58,423 bases of DNA from CAJBIL01 sp049295655 (GTDB lineage: Bacteria; Pseudomonadota; Gammaproteobacteria; Burkholderiales; Rhodocyclaceae). A model generated the notes under the pieces. That model made no database searches and was not told the DNA's origin. It saw nothing but the letters and a program-made list of their open reading frames with translations. Below are positions 56,273-58,423 of this stretch, one piece after another. Both the position numbers and the translations under genes were made by a program. Position 1 is the stretch's first letter; each line of letters begins with the position of its first letter. The stretch is taken from the NCBI GenBank assembly GCA_049295655.1, contig JBAQRB010000098.1:1-58423 (forward strand). The letters are read 5' to 3'.

Positions 56273-58423
56273 ATGTTGCAACAGACCGCCGCTGCGCCAC
56301 ACTGGCTGGCCGCCAATCCCGCTGTCGAGCTGATGTCCCGGCTCAGCTATCCGAAGAAAATCCAGACCATCGGCCTGATCGCCGGGATGGCGATCCTGCT
56401 CCTGACCGGCCAGCTCTTTTTCAGCCTCGCCGGTCAGATCGGGCGTGCATCGCTCGAACGCACCGGCCTGCTGCTCGTCCAGCCGCTGCGCGCGGTGATC
56501 GAACCGCTGCAGCAGCATCGTGGCCTGGCCAACGCCTGGGCCAGCGCCGACGAAGGTTTCCGCGTCGAGCATGAAAAGCTACTACTGTCGGCGCTGCGCG
56601 AGCGCGAGCGGCAAATCGATAGCGCCATCGCCGCTGCCGAAACCAACTTTCGCAGCGACATGCCGGCACTCTCCGACGACCCACGCTGGCTGGCAACCCA
56701 GCGCTTGTGGCGAGAAATAAAGGCGAACGGCTACATTGACCAGATGCACGTGCTCGAGCAGCACAATGAAATGATTGTCAAACTGACCGCGCTGATCTCA
56801 AGCGCAGCCGATGCGACGCACCTGTCGGTCGATCCCTACGTCGGCACCTTCTATCTCGCCCAGCTGGTCGTTCGCCAGATGCCGACGCTGATCGAACAGA
56901 CGTCGAAGATTCGCGATATCGGCGCCGGCATCTACGCCAGCCGCGAATTGTTGCGCGACGACAAGAACCTGATCATCTCGCTGAACACAATGACCGGCAG
57001 CGTGATTGAAGAAGTACGCGACGTGATCAATGAAAAAGTGCTGACCACCATGCCGGCGCTCGAAAAAGAACTGGCGGGCGACGTCGAACGCCTGACCGGG
57101 ATCGGCGAAGCGGTCGATACCTTCACCCAGTTCAAGCTGCTCGGCAAGCTCTTCGACTCGCCACCGCAGGCCTTCTTTGCCGGCATGACCTGGTCGGAAA
57201 GTGCCCGGCTGGACGCCTTCGGCGTCGTCAAGCGCGACCTCTCGCTCGATTCCGGGCAGGCCATCGCCGCCGGCCCGATCGGCCAGATGTACGCCGCGCT
57301 CGACCACTACACCAAGCTGCTCGACACGAGCATCGAAAATCGCCTGTGGAATCTCTACCAGCAACTGGCGCTCAACCTGCTCGTCTCGCTCGGCGCGCTG
57401 GTCGTCGTCATCTACATGCTCTACGTGATGTACGTCTCGTTCCCGATCCGCAAGCTGATCGCGGCGACCGAGGAAGTGGCCGGCGGCAACCTCGACGTGC
57501 ACATGGAAATCGAGCGCAACGACGAAATCGGCCAGTTGGCGCGTGCCTTCAACACGATGACCGAGGCCGTGCGCTTCAACCGAGACAACCTCGAACGCCT
57601 GGTCAGCGACCGCACCGCCGACCTGGCCGACAAGAACCACCTGATCATGGAGAGCATCAACTACGCACGGGTCATCCAGTCCTCGTTCCTGCGCGCCTCG
57701 CGGCAGGACATGGCGAGCAGCCTTGCCGACTACTTCATGATCTGGGACCCGCGCGACACGGTCGGCGGCGACTACCTCTACTTCCGCCGCTTCGACAACG
57801 GCTACTTCTTCGCCGTCATCGACTGCACCGGGCACGGCGTCCCCGGCGCCTTCATGACGCTGATCATGGCCTCCTACCTGAACAACCTGCTGACCGCCGA
57901 CAACCGGCACGACCCGGCGGCGCTGCTCGGCCGCATGAACCGCTCGGTCAAGCAGGCGCTCGGCCAGATCGAGGGCAAGGCGCACACCGAACACGACGAC
58001 CACCACGACGAGGGCCACCGCTCCGACGACGGCATGGACGCCGCCTTCGGCTGGGTCGACACGACGACGCACACGCTGACCTATGCCGGCGCCAAGACCC
58101 CCCTCTTCTACCTGCACCCCGGCGACGCCGAAGTACAGACGCTCGACGGCCCGCGCACCGGCGTCGGCTACACCGATACGCCGCTCGATTTCTGCTGGGA
58201 GAACCGCGAACTGGCACTGCAGCCCGGCACCGCAATCTACGTCACCACCGACGGCATCATCGACCAGGTCGGTGAAGTCAAGCGCATCTCGTACGGCAAG
58301 CGCCGCCTGCACAAGACCATCCTCGCGGCCCGCAATTTACCGATGAGCGCGCAGCAGGACGAGATCCGCGAACCCTTCCTCGAACATCAGGGCAACCAGC
58401 CCCGTCGCGACGACGTCAGCATG
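56273..58423 (+). CDS. HAMP-SpoIIE phosphatase, SiaA-like (3' end outside window)
   Basis: The 717 visible codons start MLQQTAAAPHWL after GAGG and are still open at the window edge. A membrane helix at about 32-52 is followed by a periplasmic sensor region to about 360, a second helix (LLVSLGALVVVIYMLYVMYV, about 367-386), HAMP (about 390-440) and a coiled linker. The PP2C/SpoIIE domain starts near 475, with DTVGGDYLYF, AVIDCTGHGVPGAFMTL and VTTDGIIDQVGE carrying the metal-binding Asp residues. The design matches SiaA of Pseudomonas aeruginosa, a phosphatase that acts on an anti-sigma-like switch (SiaB/SiaC) and a cyclase (SiaD). A short His/Asp-rich insert (HTEHDDHHDEGHRSDD) lies in the phosphatase domain. 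Partner genes would be expected to the right of the window. Confidence 0.88.
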   Translation, partial: MLQQTAAAPHWLAANPAVELMSRLSYPKKIQTIGLIAGMAILLLTGQLFFSLAGQIGRASLERTGLLLVQPLRAVIEPLQQHRGLANAWASADEGFRVEHEKLLLSALRERERQIDSAIAAAETNFRSDMPALSDDPRWLATQRLWREIKANGYIDQMHVLEQHNEMIVKLTALISSAADATHLSVDPYVGTFYLAQLVVRQMPTLIEQTSKIRDIGAGIYASRELLRDDKNLIISLNTMTGSVIEEVRDVINEKVLTTMPALEKELAGDVERLTGIGEAVDTFTQFKLLGKLFDSPPQAFFAGMTWSESARLDAFGVVKRDLSLDSGQAIAAGPIGQMYAALDHYTKLLDTSIENRLWNLYQQLALNLLVSLGALVVVIYMLYVMYVSFPIRKLIAATEEVAGGNLDVHMEIERNDEIGQLARAFNTMTEAVRFNRDNLERLVSDRTADLADKNHLIMESINYARVIQSSFLRASRQDMASSLADYFMIWDPRDTVGGDYLYFRRFDNGYFFAVIDCTGHGVPGAFMTLIMASYLNNLLTADNRHDPAALLGRMNRSVKQALGQIEGKAHTEHDDHHDEGHRSDDGMDAAFGWVDTTTHTLTYAGAKTPLFYLHPGDAEVQTLDGPRTGVGYTDTPLDFCWENRELALQPGTAIYVTTDGIIDQVGEVKRISYGKRRLHKTILAARNLPMSAQQDEIREPFLEHQGNQPRRDDVSM

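Overview
The window is GC-rich, densely packed chromosomal DNA of a betaproteobacterium, most likely of the order Rhodocyclales (Dechloromonas/Azonexus/Accumulibacter-like). I infer this from a class I polyhydroxyalkanoate cluster (phaC, phaB, phaR), the gloB / methyltransferase / rnhA / dnaQ block, the rluD-bamD divergent pair and the large number of two-component and cyclic-di-GMP genes. No database search was possible, so the taxonomy is inference. No rRNA, tRNA or CRISPR array was recognised.

Region by region: 1-2.75 kb holds a truncated RND efflux pump (MdtB-like) with its membrane fusion protein (MdtA-like), separated by a palindromic intergenic repeat. 3.1-10.3 kb is a tightly overlapped six-gene operon for a formate-hydrogenlyase / complex I-like membrane complex (HyfB, C, E, F, G and I homologues). 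Its catalytic subunit has lost the cysteines that hold the NiFe site, so it is an Ehr-type complex rather than a hydrogenase. It is preceded by a decayed low-molecular-weight phosphatase gene, an unknown protein and a ribbon-helix-helix protein. 11.4-20.1 kb holds gamma carbonic anhydrase, a PhnD-like binding protein paired with a histidine kinase, FliW, Tex, a double-receiver regulator, an ArsC/Spx-like protein and an Hsp33 with an altered zinc site. 20.2-25.5 kb holds an HDOD protein, a PAS-PAS-GGDEF-EAL protein, an FAD-linked 2-hydroxyacid dehydrogenase and a CBS protein.

25.6-30.3 kb is rimO, phaR, phaB and phaC. 30.5-34.1 kb holds a small membrane protein, a ZIP transporter, pgeF, rluD and bamD. 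34.2-42 kb holds a Ser/Thr kinase-HDOD-GAF fusion, a DUF3293 protein, rmuC and a giant AsmA/DUF748-type protein with a 14-base homopolymer in its leader. 42.1-46.7 kb holds a CheY-like regulator, gloB, a methyltransferase, rnhA, dnaQ and an orphan nosD. 46.8-53 kb is a four-gene phosphorelay: response regulator, hybrid kinase, Hpt protein and a second response regulator.

53.2-56.3 kb is the accessory-looking part: an IS1380-family transposase relic, a perfect 23-bp inverted repeat, a histone H1-like AVKP-repeat protein and an AT-richer gap with a DnaA-box cluster. The window ends inside a HAMP-SpoIIE phosphatase of the SiaA type.

The main themes are signalling (at least ten signalling proteins), carbon storage, and an electron-transfer/ion-pumping complex of unknown redox partner. 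That complex is the best candidate for a poorly described system.
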